Shown: one piece after another, positions 8,501-18,741 of the stretch
How positions within the stretch are numbered: the stretch's first letter is position 1
How the letters are laid out: each line of letters starts with the position of its first letter
Assembly (NCBI GenBank): GCA_944548615.1
Contig: OX155950.1
Span: forward strand, 29,977,691-30,041,690
Direction: 5' to 3'
DNA from: Micropterix aruncella
Taxonomy: Eukaryota; Arthropoda; Insecta; Lepidoptera; Micropterigidae
Length of the DNA stretch: 64,000 nucleotides
Made by a program: the position numbers and the translations under genes
Notes under the pieces: generated by a model
The model's database searches: none
What the model saw: the letters and a program-made list of their open reading frames with translations, nothing else
Told to the model about the DNA's origin: nothing

Positions 8501-10377
8501 ACTGCGATTGTTACTTCCACTCCGAATGTGCGAAAGAAACAAAGACTGATGATGACCAATCGTGCCAAGCCTGTCCGTCGTGCTCTGCGGAAATTCCAGA
8601 TTCACCACCGGTGACCGTAACACCTGTTCCAAGCGGTTCCGTCAAAGTGAACGGGGTGCCCAGCGATGAATTAAGGAAATGTAAGTATTCATGTAAATTA
8701 AAGTGAATATGTTTTTTTTTAAGTTTTTTCCCTACGGTGTTCATTAGGATGACTTCCTTGTTATCAACTGATATGATAAGGCTGGCAAAGGGCAATGGGC
8801 ACAAAAATGTATGGACACTGGACCCACCTCTCCAACAACATAATGTATCTACTATTGGAAAGATCTATTTATCTAGAATGTTTATGACTACTACAGCTTA
8901 CCTCAATTATGAGCGGTTTTGTAGTTTTGAAGTCCTAATCTTCTTAAATATGACTAATTACACGAAAACCCAATGTTACCATGATGCCAATCAGTTATTT
9001 AAAATATGTTAGTTGTAGTGAAGATCCAAAAAGGTATGTGATGTACGTACATTTATGATGTACGTGAAATTTGAAAAAAACTTTTTGCCTGCGGTGTTAG
9101 TTTGATAATAAAAAAAACTTGTTTCTTTCAAGTTACCTTTTGTCATCAATACCGAGAATTTTGTAAAAACCTCGAAAAAAATCAAAATTATCAATAACAC
9201 GGCAGGCGATTTTTTTTTCTCGAATTTCACGCGAAATTGGAAAAAAACTTTTTGCTTGCGGTGATATTTCTATATTTAAGAATTTTCTATTGTTTCAGGA
9301 TACCTTTTGTTATCAAAACGCAAAGTCGTAGAAAAAACCTCAAAAATAGTCCCATTTTTTTTAATGTCGCAGACATGTTTTTGTACGATCATGTCATAAT
9401 TTGTGTAATATCGCAAATTGTTATCGATATTAGAGAACTTGCGATATGTCAACTATACTCTAGACACTTCCTCCGAAACAAAATGGCCGTGTTGTTGACA
9501 TACTAAATGTAAACTTTGAATGACTATATCTCGCTTATTTATTAAGACCGACGAAAGATAATTGCAGATTCGGAATCTGCCTGGCGAATATAGTCGGGTG
9601 ACGTTTAAAAATCAACAATCCAGAAGAGGTTCCTATACTGCAGTTATACCATAGTTTGTACTCACACAGCTTATGTACTTTATCGTTTTGGAGACAAAGC
9701 ATTTTATATGTTGCTGCATACATCCCGGAAACTTTAATTTTAGTTTTTGAGCCTTTGTAATCCGAACGCCCTGTCCTTCCGAGAAATTAAGAGTTTTACA
9801 TGCATTTTATATGTTGCTGGAATACCTACCTACCGGCAAACTATTATTTTAGATTTGATGACAAAACTGATATCAGTGTAATAGTTACGATTCTGATGTA
9901 ATATATTTATTTTCTATTCAAAACACAACTCTACTTTTGCAAAATTTTTGTTTTATTTTTAAATATATGCCTTAATAAAGATTACCGTAATCCGAATGCG
10001 TTGTTAATCCGAATAGGGTAAAAATTTTCAGCGTTCGGGTTATTAAGTATTTGTACAAGTACTTGTGGTCAAGAAAGTTACTTTAGTCACATATTTTATT
10101 TTTTATTATAGTTAAAGAAGTGGAGAGAGAAAACCTGGTGAAACGAAACATTCAGCTGCAGCAAGAACTGCGTCGGTTGCAGGCGCGATCTAGCTCCCTG
10201 CAGGACAAACTCAACGTCAAGGACGAAGAGAAGGCAGGCCTCGTCGCCAGGAACGCCGACATACAACAACAAGTGAAGAAGCTAATCGATTTCGTTAACA
10301 TCTTTAAGGACACCTCGGCTGGAATTAAACGGCCCAGGAGCGATAGCGATAGCGACCACAGTAAAGCTAGCAATTAG
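2345..10377 (+). CDS. Host gene, five visible exons: PHD-like finger plus coiled-coil nuclear protein (5' end not seen)
   Basis: Five exons join in frame through GT-AG introns of matching phase (2, 0, 1, 1) and give about 348 residues ending at TAG 10375-10377. In order: a Pro-rich region (about residues 20-58); a conserved-looking basic block with TSTNKNEFVYGGFE (to residue 104); a charged helix with TRAKERLRRERRLQKLQK; a compact C4HC3 finger (Cys185, 188, 199, 202, His207, Cys210, then two of Cys222/225/228) split by intron 3; and a coiled coil from about 262 to 305 beginning VERENLVKRNIQLQQEL. The tail is basic, then Ser/Asp-rich (KRPRSDSDSD). A PHD finger followed by a coiled coil suggests a chromatin protein. 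The layout recalls PHF21A/BHC80, but the finger is unusually short and I cannot confirm orthology. No start codon is visible; the first exon shown begins after a splice acceptor. Confidence 0.8.
2941..3195. repeat. 15-bp minisatellite (TTGCAGAAGGCAATC type)
   Basis: From about 3086 to 3195 a 15-base unit, consensus TTGCAGAAGGCAATC, repeats about seven times with substitutions. On the minus strand this reads as a degenerate five-residue LPSAK-like repeat, which explains the open frame there. It is immediately followed by CCTAACCTAACCTAAC. I treat it as a tandem repeat and not as a gene. Confidence 0.75.
3200..3344. repeat. Two interstitial CCTAA (TTAGG) runs
   Basis: CCTAACCTAACCTAAC at 3201 and CCTAACCTAACCTAACCTAAC at about 3322 are both followed by AGAAAAACTTAAAA, so the telomere-like run and its flank are duplicated. 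TTAGG is the ancestral insect telomere repeat. Three to four units are too few for a telomere. They may come from double-strand-break repair or belong to a repeat unit. Confidence 0.6.
3355..3485. repeat. Second minisatellite patch, opposite orientation (AAGGTTGCCTCCTGC type)
   Basis: Three to four units of about 15 bp (AAGGTTGCCTCCTGC and variants) are the reverse-complement flavour of the array at 3086-3195. Together with the duplicated CCTAA runs, the two patches form an imperfect inverted arrangement around 3200-3350. Confidence 0.55.
3790..4275 (+). promoter_or_regulatory. CpG-rich block with a TATA-like box inside intron 1
   Basis: The block is sharply GC- and CpG-rich compared with its AT-rich surroundings. 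TATAAA at 3864-3869 is followed by a CG-rich leader. It has no convincing reading frame of its own. It could be an old solo LTR of a retrotransposon, whose U3-R part often looks like this, or an internal promoter of the host gene. I found no clear TG...CA ends with a target duplication. Confidence 0.35.
4676..4793 (+). CDS. Exon of the PHD-like gene (HLALIPVS...FVYGGFE)
   Basis: The acceptor TTTATTATAG ends at 4675 and the donor GTAGGT starts at 4794. Its first base completes the codon begun in the preceding exon, then 39 codons follow with no stop, ending GAG in phase 0. The sequence is rich in Arg/Lys/Glu (REEIVRKRSERKKRF), with a motif TSTNKNEFVYGG that looks conserved. Confidence 0.85.
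4859..5117 (+). CDS. Exon of the PHD-like gene (basic helix and first Cys pair)
   Basis: The acceptor CATATTTCAG ends at 4858 and the donor GTATGA starts at 5118. The exon opens KRKKLNQFPYLQQ, passes through a very charged helix, then a Ser/Pro-rich linker. It ends KVCIACKN, the first zinc-binding Cys pair. It leaves one base for the next exon, whose first two bases complete a Glu codon. Confidence 0.88.
5408..5960 (-). pseudogene. Tc1-like transposase relic (C-terminal part)
   Basis: Minus-strand translation in shifting frames gives FRQDLAPCHNS, then IWIPHRIYGLSARK, then ESMPKRLKMGLKTKGGH near 5530-5600. These match the order of Tc1-family transposase C-terminal blocks: the second catalytic Asp in QD.APCH, the P-N-ENLW-like region, and the final MPRR...GGH motif. 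Stops and frameshifts interrupt it and the N-terminal DNA-binding part is missing. It sits in intron 3 of the PHD-like gene in antisense orientation. Confidence 0.7.
6127..7080 (-). pseudogene. LINE ORF2 C-terminus: RNase H domain plus CCHC-like motif
   Basis: RNase H blocks appear in order: FTNGSGTNGRFGAGVYG, then VFAILE (catalytic Glu), CSDSRAALDAL (Asp), GHQGIPGNEEADRLAK (last Asp). The first block normally reads TDGS; here the Asp is Asn, so the catalytic set is incomplete. Downstream, CRICGEEPEDSIHIVGRC is the C-x2-C-x7-H-x4-C motif common after RNase H in I/LOA/R1-type LINEs. The 97-bp duplication at 6784-6977 shifts frame between the first and later blocks. ORF2 C-terminus of a dead LINE copy. 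Confidence 0.8.
6784..6977. repeat. Perfect 97-bp tandem duplication inside the RNase H relic
   Basis: Units 6784-6880 and 6881-6977 appear identical base for base. Because 97 is not a multiple of three, the second unit throws the RNase H frame. Identity between units implies the duplication is young compared with the element's other damage. Confidence 0.9.
7405..8153 (-). mobile_element. LINE fragment inserted into the Helitron, 11-bp target duplication
   Basis: AAGATAGGTAT occurs at 7394-7404 and again at 8154-8164, flanking exactly this 749-bp block. A run of T's at about 7409-7422 is the poly(A) tail of a minus-strand insertion. Both are signatures of target-primed reverse transcription. 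The insert is 5'-truncated and holds only the end of ORF2. Confidence 0.85.
7503..8153 (-). pseudogene. LINE ORF2 C-terminus (RNase H end and CCHC-like motif), open but 5'-truncated
   Basis: From 8153 leftward the frame reads HSDSKAALMALAS (RNase H third Asp), then GHAGIEGNEKADELAR (last Asp with flanking His), then CRFCQGAEETPQHLMCEC (Cys-His motif), ending LNDTGLSAEL with a stop at 7503. No stop interrupts this part, so the copy is fairly young. The reading frame continues upstream to 8315, but those codons come from the host Helitron, not the LINE. The RT and endonuclease are missing. Confidence 0.8.
8471..8680 (+). CDS. Exon of the PHD-like gene (rest of the finger)
   Basis: The acceptor CTATCTACAG ends at 8470 and the donor GTAAGT starts at 8681. 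It opens TPSSLYRCTNCDCYFHSEC and continues to CQACPSC, supplying the second Cys pair, the His-Cys pair and the last Cys pair of the finger. A Thr/Val/Pro-rich linker follows (PPVTVTPVPSG). It leaves one base, completed by TT of the next exon as Phe. Confidence 0.9.
9060..9350. repeat. Two direct repeats about 166 bp apart in intron 4
   Basis: GAAAAAAACTTTTTGCCTGCGGTG (near 9073) recurs as GAAAAAAACTTTTTGCTTGCGGTG (near 9240). Each is followed by related text containing TACCTTTTGT.ATCAA and AAAAACCTC. The units are diverged. Nothing coding is seen. Confidence 0.6.
9520..9650 (+). repeat. Copy of the AATATAGTCGGGTGA repeat family
   Basis: The text CTCGCTTATTTATT...AATTGCAGATTCGGAATC...GGCGAATATAGTCGGGTGAC is shared, diverged, with 51880-51960 and 52745-52840 and, inverted, with 51030-51100. 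It is therefore a fragment of the fold-back element described at 50984-51980. Confidence 0.6.
10112..10377 (+). CDS. Last exon of the PHD-like gene (coiled coil and acidic tail)
   Basis: The acceptor TTTTTATTATAG ends at 10111. The exon reads KEVERENLVKRNIQLQQEL, then heptad-patterned Leu/Gln/Glu/Lys through about residue 305, then DFVNIFKDTSAG, then a basic-acidic tail IKRPRSDSDSDHSKASN and stop TAG at 10375-10377. The stop is followed by TE-derived DNA. AATAAA signals appear only much further on, at 11915 and 11945. Confidence 0.9.
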
Positions 10378-10436
10378 GTTCATCCTTTCGGCGGGTTGCC
10401 TCTCAATATTTTAGGCAGACAGCCAGCGACAAAATG

Positions 10437-11415
10437 CAAGTTTTTGAAAAGCTTAACTTTCAGATCAGACAGTATTTTGGCTATAAAATGCCGGGGTACA
10501 GTCAGCAGGCCAGACTCCGGGACACATGGCGCTGGCCTACTAGGAAGGGTGTAATTTTAATTGTATGCATGGCGTCAGCATCTCCATACATGTCACGCAT
10601 CGGTCTACTGTGCCGTGCAATATAATGGTCGTAATGGTGCAATATAAGGGCCCTATTCCATCGGGATACCATGGTGGCGCAACCAGTCGCCGCCACCAAC
10701 AAAATGTATACAGCTCTATGGAGGAGGGTATTTCACCTGGTGTCCGCTCGGTTACGCAACTGTTTTGGCGGCTCGACCGGCACGGACTCGTACACAGATT
10801 ATTACTGGTAGCACTACCACACCGATCGCGCCACCACTAATTAGCATAGCGCTGTATGGCGTGTCACTCACTCGGCCGCCAGTCAATCTGCCAGTGCTCC
10901 TCTTTTGCATTCGTACACTGTTGTTTTCAATACATTTGTTTAGTTGCAGCGTACGCTACGATGGATAATTTCGATACACAAAAGTTTATTATCTAAATTC
11001 AAAGCAGACCACCTAATTGGGATAGTTCGTTACCGGATTTTTTTTAAATAGAGATTTGAAAATAAACGTCGGGATTCTGGTGTCTATCTGGTGTCTAATC
11101 TGGTGTCTCGACTTGTTAGCTCAAAGACACCATGGATGTCCCGGTGGAATAGGGTTCTTATAGTATGGAGATGTTGATGCCACGCATTCGATTATGAAGC
11201 AGTCTGACCATATGTTTCAAGTTATTTATTGCATCCACTGTCTACTGATGATTTTTAATTAAGCTTTCAGCGCTTTGGTGGTACTAATTAAAATCACACT
11301 TTCCTAGTACGCCAGTGCCAGGTGTCTTGAATCTGGCCTGCTGACTGTACCCGCCGGCATTCTATGACCAAAATACTGCCTGATCCAAAAGTATCAACTT
11401 TTCCAAAACTCTTAC
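10437..11415. mobile_element. Fold-back element with long inverted arms, interrupted by a MITE
   Basis: The left arm (10437-10646) and the right arm (11159-11415) are imperfect inverted copies. TACAGTCAGCAGGCCAGA on the left answers TCTGGCCTGCTGACTGTAC-type text on the right, and CAGTATTTTGG answers CCAAAATACTG. A further copy lies at 58985-59315. No coding sequence. It sits just after the host stop codon, so it may lie in the 3' UTR. Confidence 0.7.
10647..11158. mobile_element. 512-bp MITE nested in the fold-back element
   Basis: Ends AGGGCCCTATTCCATCGGGA and (reverse complement of the right end) AGAACCCTATTCCACCGGGA are terminal inverted repeats extending into CCATGGTG. A TA dinucleotide flanks both ends (10645-10646 and 11159-11160), which suits a TA-targeting DNA transposon. 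The body is GC-rich without a gene. Short ORFs inside are not convincing. Confidence 0.65.
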
Positions 11416-11458
11416 ACTTTTTTGTCTATGGCTCCTAAACTATTTTGTTGTACTACAG

Positions 11459-11515
11459 GAAAGTACCGACTCTTCCTCGGATAGTGATTCCAATAATACT
11501 CTATCAGATATCTAA
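11459..11515 (+). CDS. Possible alternative last exon (Ser/Asp-rich C-terminus)
   Basis: After the acceptor TTGTTGTACTACAG the frame reads ESTDSSSDSDSNNTLSDI and stops at TAA 11513-11515. Its composition resembles the acidic tail of the host gene's last exon. AATAAA signals follow at 11915 and 11945. No donor of matching phase in exon 5 is obvious: a GTAAAG donor at the end of exon 5 would shift the frame. I hold this as a candidate only. Confidence 0.3.
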   Translation, partial: ESTDSSSDSDSNNTLSDI

Positions 11516-13440
11516 ATATAATCTATACTATAATAAGGATATCCTGTGGTTACTACGCTGTGCGTTTTCGCTATTTTCTATACGATGAACATTAAATACC
11601 TTGTATAAGAAAGAAATTGTAGTAGAGTGGAGAGTAGTATATTCCAGTCATTGATTTTCTGTATACCGGAAAGAACTATAAAATAAGTTTTTACATTGAT
11701 GTGTTTCCATGAAAATATCTATCATTAATTATTAAAATTACAAATTACACAGGTGTGACATATTATTTCACGATCTTTCAAGCACAAATTCGTGGTGCTC
11801 TTTTATGAAGTTTTGGTTATTAATTGAAATTAAATATTAAATTAAATATGCGTTACTTCGTTGATGTGTTAATGTTTGTTTGTTTGTTTACAGCCTTGTA
11901 CAGGTATTTAGCATAATAAACATTGTGTAATAATGTGCGGTGAAAATAAATGATTTTGTACCTACTATTTTCAAAATTAAAAATTGTTTTATTTATTGAA
12001 AGTCAGCAGTGACATTTACTGGTAGCGGTTGCATTATGATTCGAATTAGCGGAGACTAGCACCGAGATGAGGCGCTTCATAAGTCAACCACTAGATGTCG
12101 CTGCTATTTATTAAAAAAATAGGGATCTAAAAGCAGCAGGCACATAGCACAGTAACCATTCGAATTGATGAAAGAAAGCTCCTGAAATATCCGATTTGCT
12201 TGAGAATTTTTAGCTGCAGCAGCACTATTTGCCTTTATTTCTCATTTACGACACTGATAAGTTTCGAGATTGAGGGAGGAAAAGTTTTCGTTCGTTTGCC
12301 ATATTGTACCGTCCGAGGAAGGGCAGGCCAAGGGGCTTCGCTTCTCTTACAGATCACCCCCTTGAGAGTAGACAACCGCCGAGAACAGCCATTTAGCGAC
12401 CGGCGAGAAGGGATAGGGAGGGGGTAATTTTGCATTTTGCCAACTTCCGAAACCGTCCTGATTCGAATTTGACGGATCATACCTGAACGCAGCTGCCCAA
12501 CTCTACGACGCGAAGGCGGTTAGATTTGAAAGATGATTGTCGATGGGATGTTTGCGCACACGATGTTGGTGGCACCGACAATCGCCGGGCCGACTCGCGC
12601 AAGGAGGTGTGAAGTGAATGACGCTTCGCGCGAGCAAGTGATAGGTATGCTACGCGCCGTGCGTCGCTCACTTCATAGGTACCTCTTTAGGCCCCTACGC
12701 CCTCTAGCGAGAAAAAAGTAGCAGTAAAGATATCCATATCCTCGGTAAAACTTTCCCGCCACCATTTCGTCTTATGCCCTCTCTACACGTTGGCAAATGC
12801 TTGGCCACATTGCTAAGGTGGAAGCGAGTCGGCCCCACAGTGACGTGTGTAAAATGTAAATAGCGAGAGAGACATAGGCGATGGCACATATATTGCCCAA
12901 CGCTGCTGAACTTCGATAACAACGAGGAGAACCGGTGTCAACGTGGCTACGGACACTACTACTGAAAGGTCAAGAGGCAGAGGCAAATGGACCATCACTC
13001 TGCAACGGAAAGTTCCTCTGATATATAAGCTGCGCTTCCCGGAAAGTGCCAGGTTATTAGACGCCTGGCGTTCGGCGTTGTCAGTGCGATGTTATAGGGT
13101 TATAGTCATGAAATCTGTCATAATTTCGGTACATTGTAAATGCGTTGACCTGGCTACCAAACCCAATGTACATACTTTTTACGTCAAAATAGCCAAGTTC
13201 CAAATGTATGTAAAAGCTCTACATAGAATTTCAGTCGGAATGTTCGCGAATTTCTTCGATCAACTTACCAATTCTTTTTAATGAATGAAAGAAATTGATA
13301 TCTATGACATTTTCGACACGACAGAGAGCAGCTACCCAATGCATGAAAAAAGGAGACAAGCCAAATCCAGCTAACTACAGTTTAATAAGCCTGACAATGT
13401 ACGGGTTGATGCTGAAAAGTTTCGGTAAGTCGATATAAAG
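11516..13440. other. AT-rich DNA with repeat fragments, no gene seen
   Basis: AATAAA at 11915 and 11945 may mark the end of the upstream transcript. At 12600-12720 GGAGGTGTGAAGTGAATGACG and GCGCTCACTTCATAGGTACCTC-like text face each other as an imperfect hairpin and match parts of the 276-710 element. The + frame at 12943-13281 has no recognisable motif and is probably chance. Confidence 0.4.
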
Positions 13441-13444
13441 AAAT

Positions 13445-13960
13445 GGAGTGATTCAACGATTTATTTTTTAGTTTTCAATATAATCTCCCTGAACGCTTAC
13501 TAATTGAATTATCTGCAACAATTTTAAACCATTTCAAGAAAAGCCGGTGTCCTCGTTTTGTCTTAAACCTCAAACGATCTTCCTCCCAGAGTACTCCAAT
13601 TTTTGATCAAGAAGTAATCGGAAGGGGCCACGTCTGGACGTGGTCGAGCTCCTCGAATCCAGCTTCCCTCACTGCAGCCTTTACAATACGGGCGGTGTGG
13701 ACGGGAGCGTTTTCTTTTAAAAACAAAACTTTCTACCGAGTTTGCCCCTCCGTATCTCCTTGAGTTTTAACTGCGCAATCAATAATGCATAATAATCCAC
13801 GTTCATTGTAGTTTTTTTCCTGAAGGAAGTCCATCAGCTTTATTTCGTCGGAATCCCAGAATATGGTCGCCATTAGCTTCAGAGACGACTTTTGCTGCCG
13901 AAAAATCCTTAGAGCCTTTCCCCTTGGTTACCCTTTGTTTGTTTTCCTTTTCACAACATT
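13445..13960 (-). pseudogene. mariner transposase relic
   Basis: Minus-strand translation gives KALRIFRQQKSSLKLMATIFWDSDEI, then FLQEKNYNE, ENAPVHTARIVKAAVREAG, FEELDHVQTWPLPI and SKIGVLWEEDRLRF. This is the order of mariner (DD34D) catalytic-domain blocks. The Asp normally preceding NAPVHTA reads Glu here, and stops and shifts break the frame. The N-terminal helix-turn-helix half and both ends were not found, so the copy is dead and old. Confidence 0.8.
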
Positions 13961-14139
13961 GCCATGTTTGTCAGTACCTATATTAGTTTGTTTAGGTCAA
14001 ATCCTGCAAGCTGAATAATAATTAGAACCACTTCCTCTTATCCTATAGGTATATGAAGTTGAAATTAGACTTGTTGGCTCAGTTTCGATGACAATCCATT
14101 TTTATGTTGAGCATGATCTGATTCTATACCCAGAATTGG

Positions 14140-14720
14140 CTCCCGACGTGGCTACTCTTCCACGGTCAACAGCACAGACACAATGTTGTATAAGCATTCA
14201 ATTATGATAGCCCGTTCTAAATTTCACCATATGGGTGAAATCACTCACGGTTGGTTCCCGACAAGGGGACTCCTCAACGGTTAACAGCACAGAAAAGAAA
14301 AGAAACAGCACAGAAGACCAATGATGCATGCCAAATTTCAGCCCAATCGGATTAAACGCTTAGGCGCAATCGTGGAGGAATATATACAGCAGTCAGACAG
14401 ACACACAGACAGACTTCCATCTGGAAGCGGTCTTAATTGTCACAGGGTAGATATAATAGATATTTCCGTATGCAAAATGGATATTTCCGTATTCACCTCG
14501 AAAGAAAAATATTGCGCGTTCACAATAGTTTCACTTCTCGTCGTTTGGTGGGCCCGGAAAGTAACACCTGGACAAGTGTGTTTGAAACACGGTATGAAAA
14601 TGCCGAATTTCGCGATTATAATCGCACGTCGCTCACATAAAAATAATACATTCAAACGAAGAGGACTATTTTGGGGAGGAAAGTTGAAGCGATGCAAAAA
14701 CAACTAATTAAATATTTTAA
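14140..14720 (+). repeat. Dispersed repeat with CAGACAGAC motif and GGTGGGCCCG segment
   Basis: ATTTCAGCCCAATCGGATTAAACGC, then GACAGACACACAGACAGACTTCCATCTG, then a TCGAAAGAAAAA...GTGGGCCCGGAAAGTA segment recur in the same order at 49660-50100. The open frames here are by-products of the repeat. Confidence 0.55.
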
Positions 14721-15359
14721 TTAAAATTCCTAAGAGGTGAAAAGGCGAGGAGAGAGCGAGAGCGCGGATTATTAAAAATATGCTGTTATTAAAAAGGGGT
14801 CTAGTCGCCGATTGCAAGGAGTTGGAATGTGCTGATTAACGGACTCAGGTAGCCTCCATTCTGGAGTGAAGTACTCGCTAGAGGAATTTTCTGCATTCTT
14901 GTAGTCTACGGCTGATTGACAGTAAATCAATGCGGCACAAAAGAAAAATAATTGGTTGTTCAACCCTAACACTTTCCAGGCAAGTATCCAGGGACTTATT
15001 TCATCCGAATATTCACTTCATAAATAAGGTCGATGAGCATTTGACGAAAATTCCTGTTAACATGCGATGCAACGCAATGAAAATTTGAATTCGAACACGC
15101 GTCATCGCATTCAATTTACAAATCAAATTGCAATCACTAGTTGTCACCTTCGAATTCGTATTTCGAACAAGCAACGCATCAAAAGTGCTGCCCATTTTAA
15201 GGGCTTTACTATTAAATTATTGTATGGCGGATTTGAAATATTATTTGTGTCGCCTGTACTAGAGATATTCCAACCAAAATCTTACAATGTGATTTCGGCC
15301 CAGCAAGGCTTCTGTGTACCGAATTTCAAGTCTCTAAGCCCAATATTTTGAGTCCTCTC

Positions 15360-15560
15360 GTCCTATCTATCTCTTTCTCTGTGCGTGCAAAAGAGACGCG
15401 CTCAGTCCTCGCTGCGCGATTTTCGATACAAGACTCCGGGATAGGAGAGTTAAAAAACACAGCTCTCTATCTCTTACTCGCGTGCGTGCGAAAAAGACGC
15501 GCTCAGTCCTCGCTGTGCAATTTTCGATCCACGTCGCGCAGTCCTCGTTTCAATTTTCGA
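15360..15560 (+). repeat. Direct repeat of a GACGCGCTCAGTCCTCGCTG unit
   Basis: GACGCGCTCAGTCCTCGCTG with flanking CTCTATCTCT and ATTTTCGAT occurs at about 15392 and again near 15498, roughly 105 bp apart. A shorter third hit, GCGCAGTCCTCG, lies near 15536. No function can be assigned. Confidence 0.55.
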
Positions 15561-16136
15561 ACTTTACTGACATTATATTTAACGCCTTTTGTTAACGCTA
15601 GATTTAACTACCCATCAAATTGTCGTACCGGGGGCTTTAAATGGCATCGACTCCTAAGGCGACATGATACCTGGGAACGATCATATCAGAAGAATTTTAG
15701 TTTTATGAGTTTTAAAAATAATATAAGCATTAATTTAAAAATGTTTTTATTTGAATCCTTCGATAAGGAACCAATTTAAAATTTGGACTTAAAAAAGTTG
15801 CTCATTGCCTTGGACATTAACGGTGTTATTCAGAGTCCGGCTTAAACAGCGTGACTAACCTCTGATTAACAAATCACCAAACAAGCCTTGATTAACCCCA
15901 CTCCTCCACAGGCTATGCAGAGTCATTCTTAAACAGATGTTTTGTAAATCACGGGATTAAGCTCCGCCCCCTGGCAACAACCGTCATTTTAAGGAATATT
16001 GTCTATGGTAGTGAAGGGAGCTGTCACTTTCGAGCATTATTTCGCGCCATTTGTGTGTTGTCTTTTCGTTCTTTCCGGTAAAACCAGTGGACGTGAGCAT
16101 TTATCGCGGACTTCGAAGCAACTTTTATTTTAGATC

Positions 16137-17043
16137 ATGGCCAGTGACAGTGCAAAGCGCCCGAAATTTCAACGGCAGCAAAATTGGGACGACAATGAAC
16201 GCGCCATTCTGTTCGACCTCGTTAAAAGTCACATGGACATCGTTGAAAACAAGCAAGCGGACACCAATATTACCAAGATGAAACTGTCTTCTTGGACTGA
16301 TATACACAAGAAGTACGTATTTATAAGTATAAATGGCGCCCGGATAACTAATTATCCTGTATGTAGCCTTGATTGTTTCTTACTGAAGTTTGAGCCAAGA
16401 TCGTTGTTTGAAGCTAGCTCCAGTTGTAACATCAATCGTTTCTATTAGCCATTTGACAAATTGTATCAATAGTTATGTTATGAATTACATTTCCGATGAT
16501 AGTAATATATTTTGAACCTTTTTTTTCAGTTTTTGTTTACTGGTCGGCAAGGAGAATCGAGCGATTGGTAAATTGAGAGAGCAGTGGCATAGAATGAAGC
16601 AAGCGGCGAAGAAGAACATTTCCATGTTTTTGAATGCGCAGAAACGCACTGGCGGCGGTTCGAATGAAGTAAAGGTGACGTCGATGGACTGGGCGATTAA
16701 GGAGGCCCTTCCACATATATTTGTGGAAGATCACTTCAGTTTGGATAGTGACGGCCACTACGAATCCACCGGTCTAGCTATGAATCCACCGGTCAACACC
16801 GACCCCTTGGACGAGATTTCAATTCTCGACAATGTGGTCATCGCCTATTCACAGGCCCCTTCGCCTTCAACACCCCATATGCCCATCGCAGGGTGTAGAA
16901 TAGATATTAATGCTCCCCTTATCGTGAATCGTTCACCGTCGTCAGATGCGGACAATGTCATCGCAGCAGGCAGTCAGCAGCAATTTCCTTCTCCCCGCCG
17001 CATCGCTAACTTCACTTGCATAGGAGATAGCAGCCAGCAGTAA
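16137..17043 (+). CDS. Harbinger-associated Myb/SANT-like DNA-binding protein, two exons
   Basis: Exon 1 is 16137-16312 (donor GTACGT) and exon 2 is 16530-17043 (acceptor TTTTTTTCAG); the phases fit. The protein begins MASDSAKRPKFQRQQNWDD and has a trihelix/Myb-like domain with the expected spaced Trp residues: QNWDDNERAIL, LSSWTDIHK, LREQWHRMKQ. This partner protein carries the transposase to DNA and the nucleus in PIF/Harbinger systems. After the stop the same frame stays open for about 50 codons, so the stop may be premature. The domain itself looks intact. Confidence 0.85.
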
Positions 17044-17194
17044 CCCCAACTTCGAGATATTGTCACACCTCATCGCCCGCAAACTGGTCTACTTTCAACC
17101 ATGAATACAATGGGCGAACTCCGAGGAATCAGCAGCCACCAGGTCACATCTAATCGCGTTAAAGCTGCTGTTAGTATGAATTATAAATATTATA

Positions 17195-18161
<967 letters not shown>

Positions 18162-18165
<4 letters not shown>

Positions 18166-18741
18166 TGATAAAAATTGACGAATAAATTGTATGTGTTTTT
18201 AATCCGGATGTGCGTGCAGTCAATGGCGCTTATTATTTGGGGCATATTGGCAATTGCTTGAAAGCCTTGCATTGCCTTTACCTGCTCTGGCAAACTCGTT
18301 GGGAATCTAATCACTTGCGGCAATTTCAGCACTAATGCCCTCGACACCTCTACATTTATTCGGCTCATGGTGGATTGACTGAAACCATGCATTTGGGCAG
18401 TGTCATCTTGAACCTACAAAAGCATAAACGTTTTTAAATACGCAACATATAGCAAACAGCACAACATAGCAACCTAACCTTACCTTTTTACGTGCGTAAC
18501 CACTGAGGGTGGCTAGCACTTTCAGCTCTACAGAAATGGGCTTTCCTCTCTGACAAGCACTTTCAACCAGATCATCGCGCACCAGGTCTATGATTATTCT
18601 GACTTCTTCCTTAGTGAAGCGATAGCGACGACGAAATTCCTGCGCGTCGTACATCTTGAATGGATCCACTCTGCCTTTATATCTTCTCGGAGCGTGGACG
18701 TAGATTTCGTCTAGTTCGAAAATTTCATAAATTTCATCCAT
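18162..18741 (-). pseudogene. HARBI1-like transposase, N-terminal half, two exons
   Basis: Exon A is 18741-18484 with donor GTAAGG and exon B starts at 18413 after acceptor TTTGTAG; the join is in phase 0. It reads MDEIYEIFELDEIYVHAPRR, then FRRRYRFTKEEVRIIIDLV, then LKVLATLSGYARKKVQDDTA, then HGFSQSTMSRIN (helix-turn-helix typical of HARBI1) and SAIDCTHIRIKN with the first catalytic Asp. Soon after this the frame runs into unrelated sequence and stops. The rest of the DDE domain is gone, so this copy cannot move by itself. Confidence 0.88.

Noticed and set aside
12943..13281. 112-codon + strand frame as a gene
   Set aside because: No recognised motif, no splice support, and it lies between repeat fragments.
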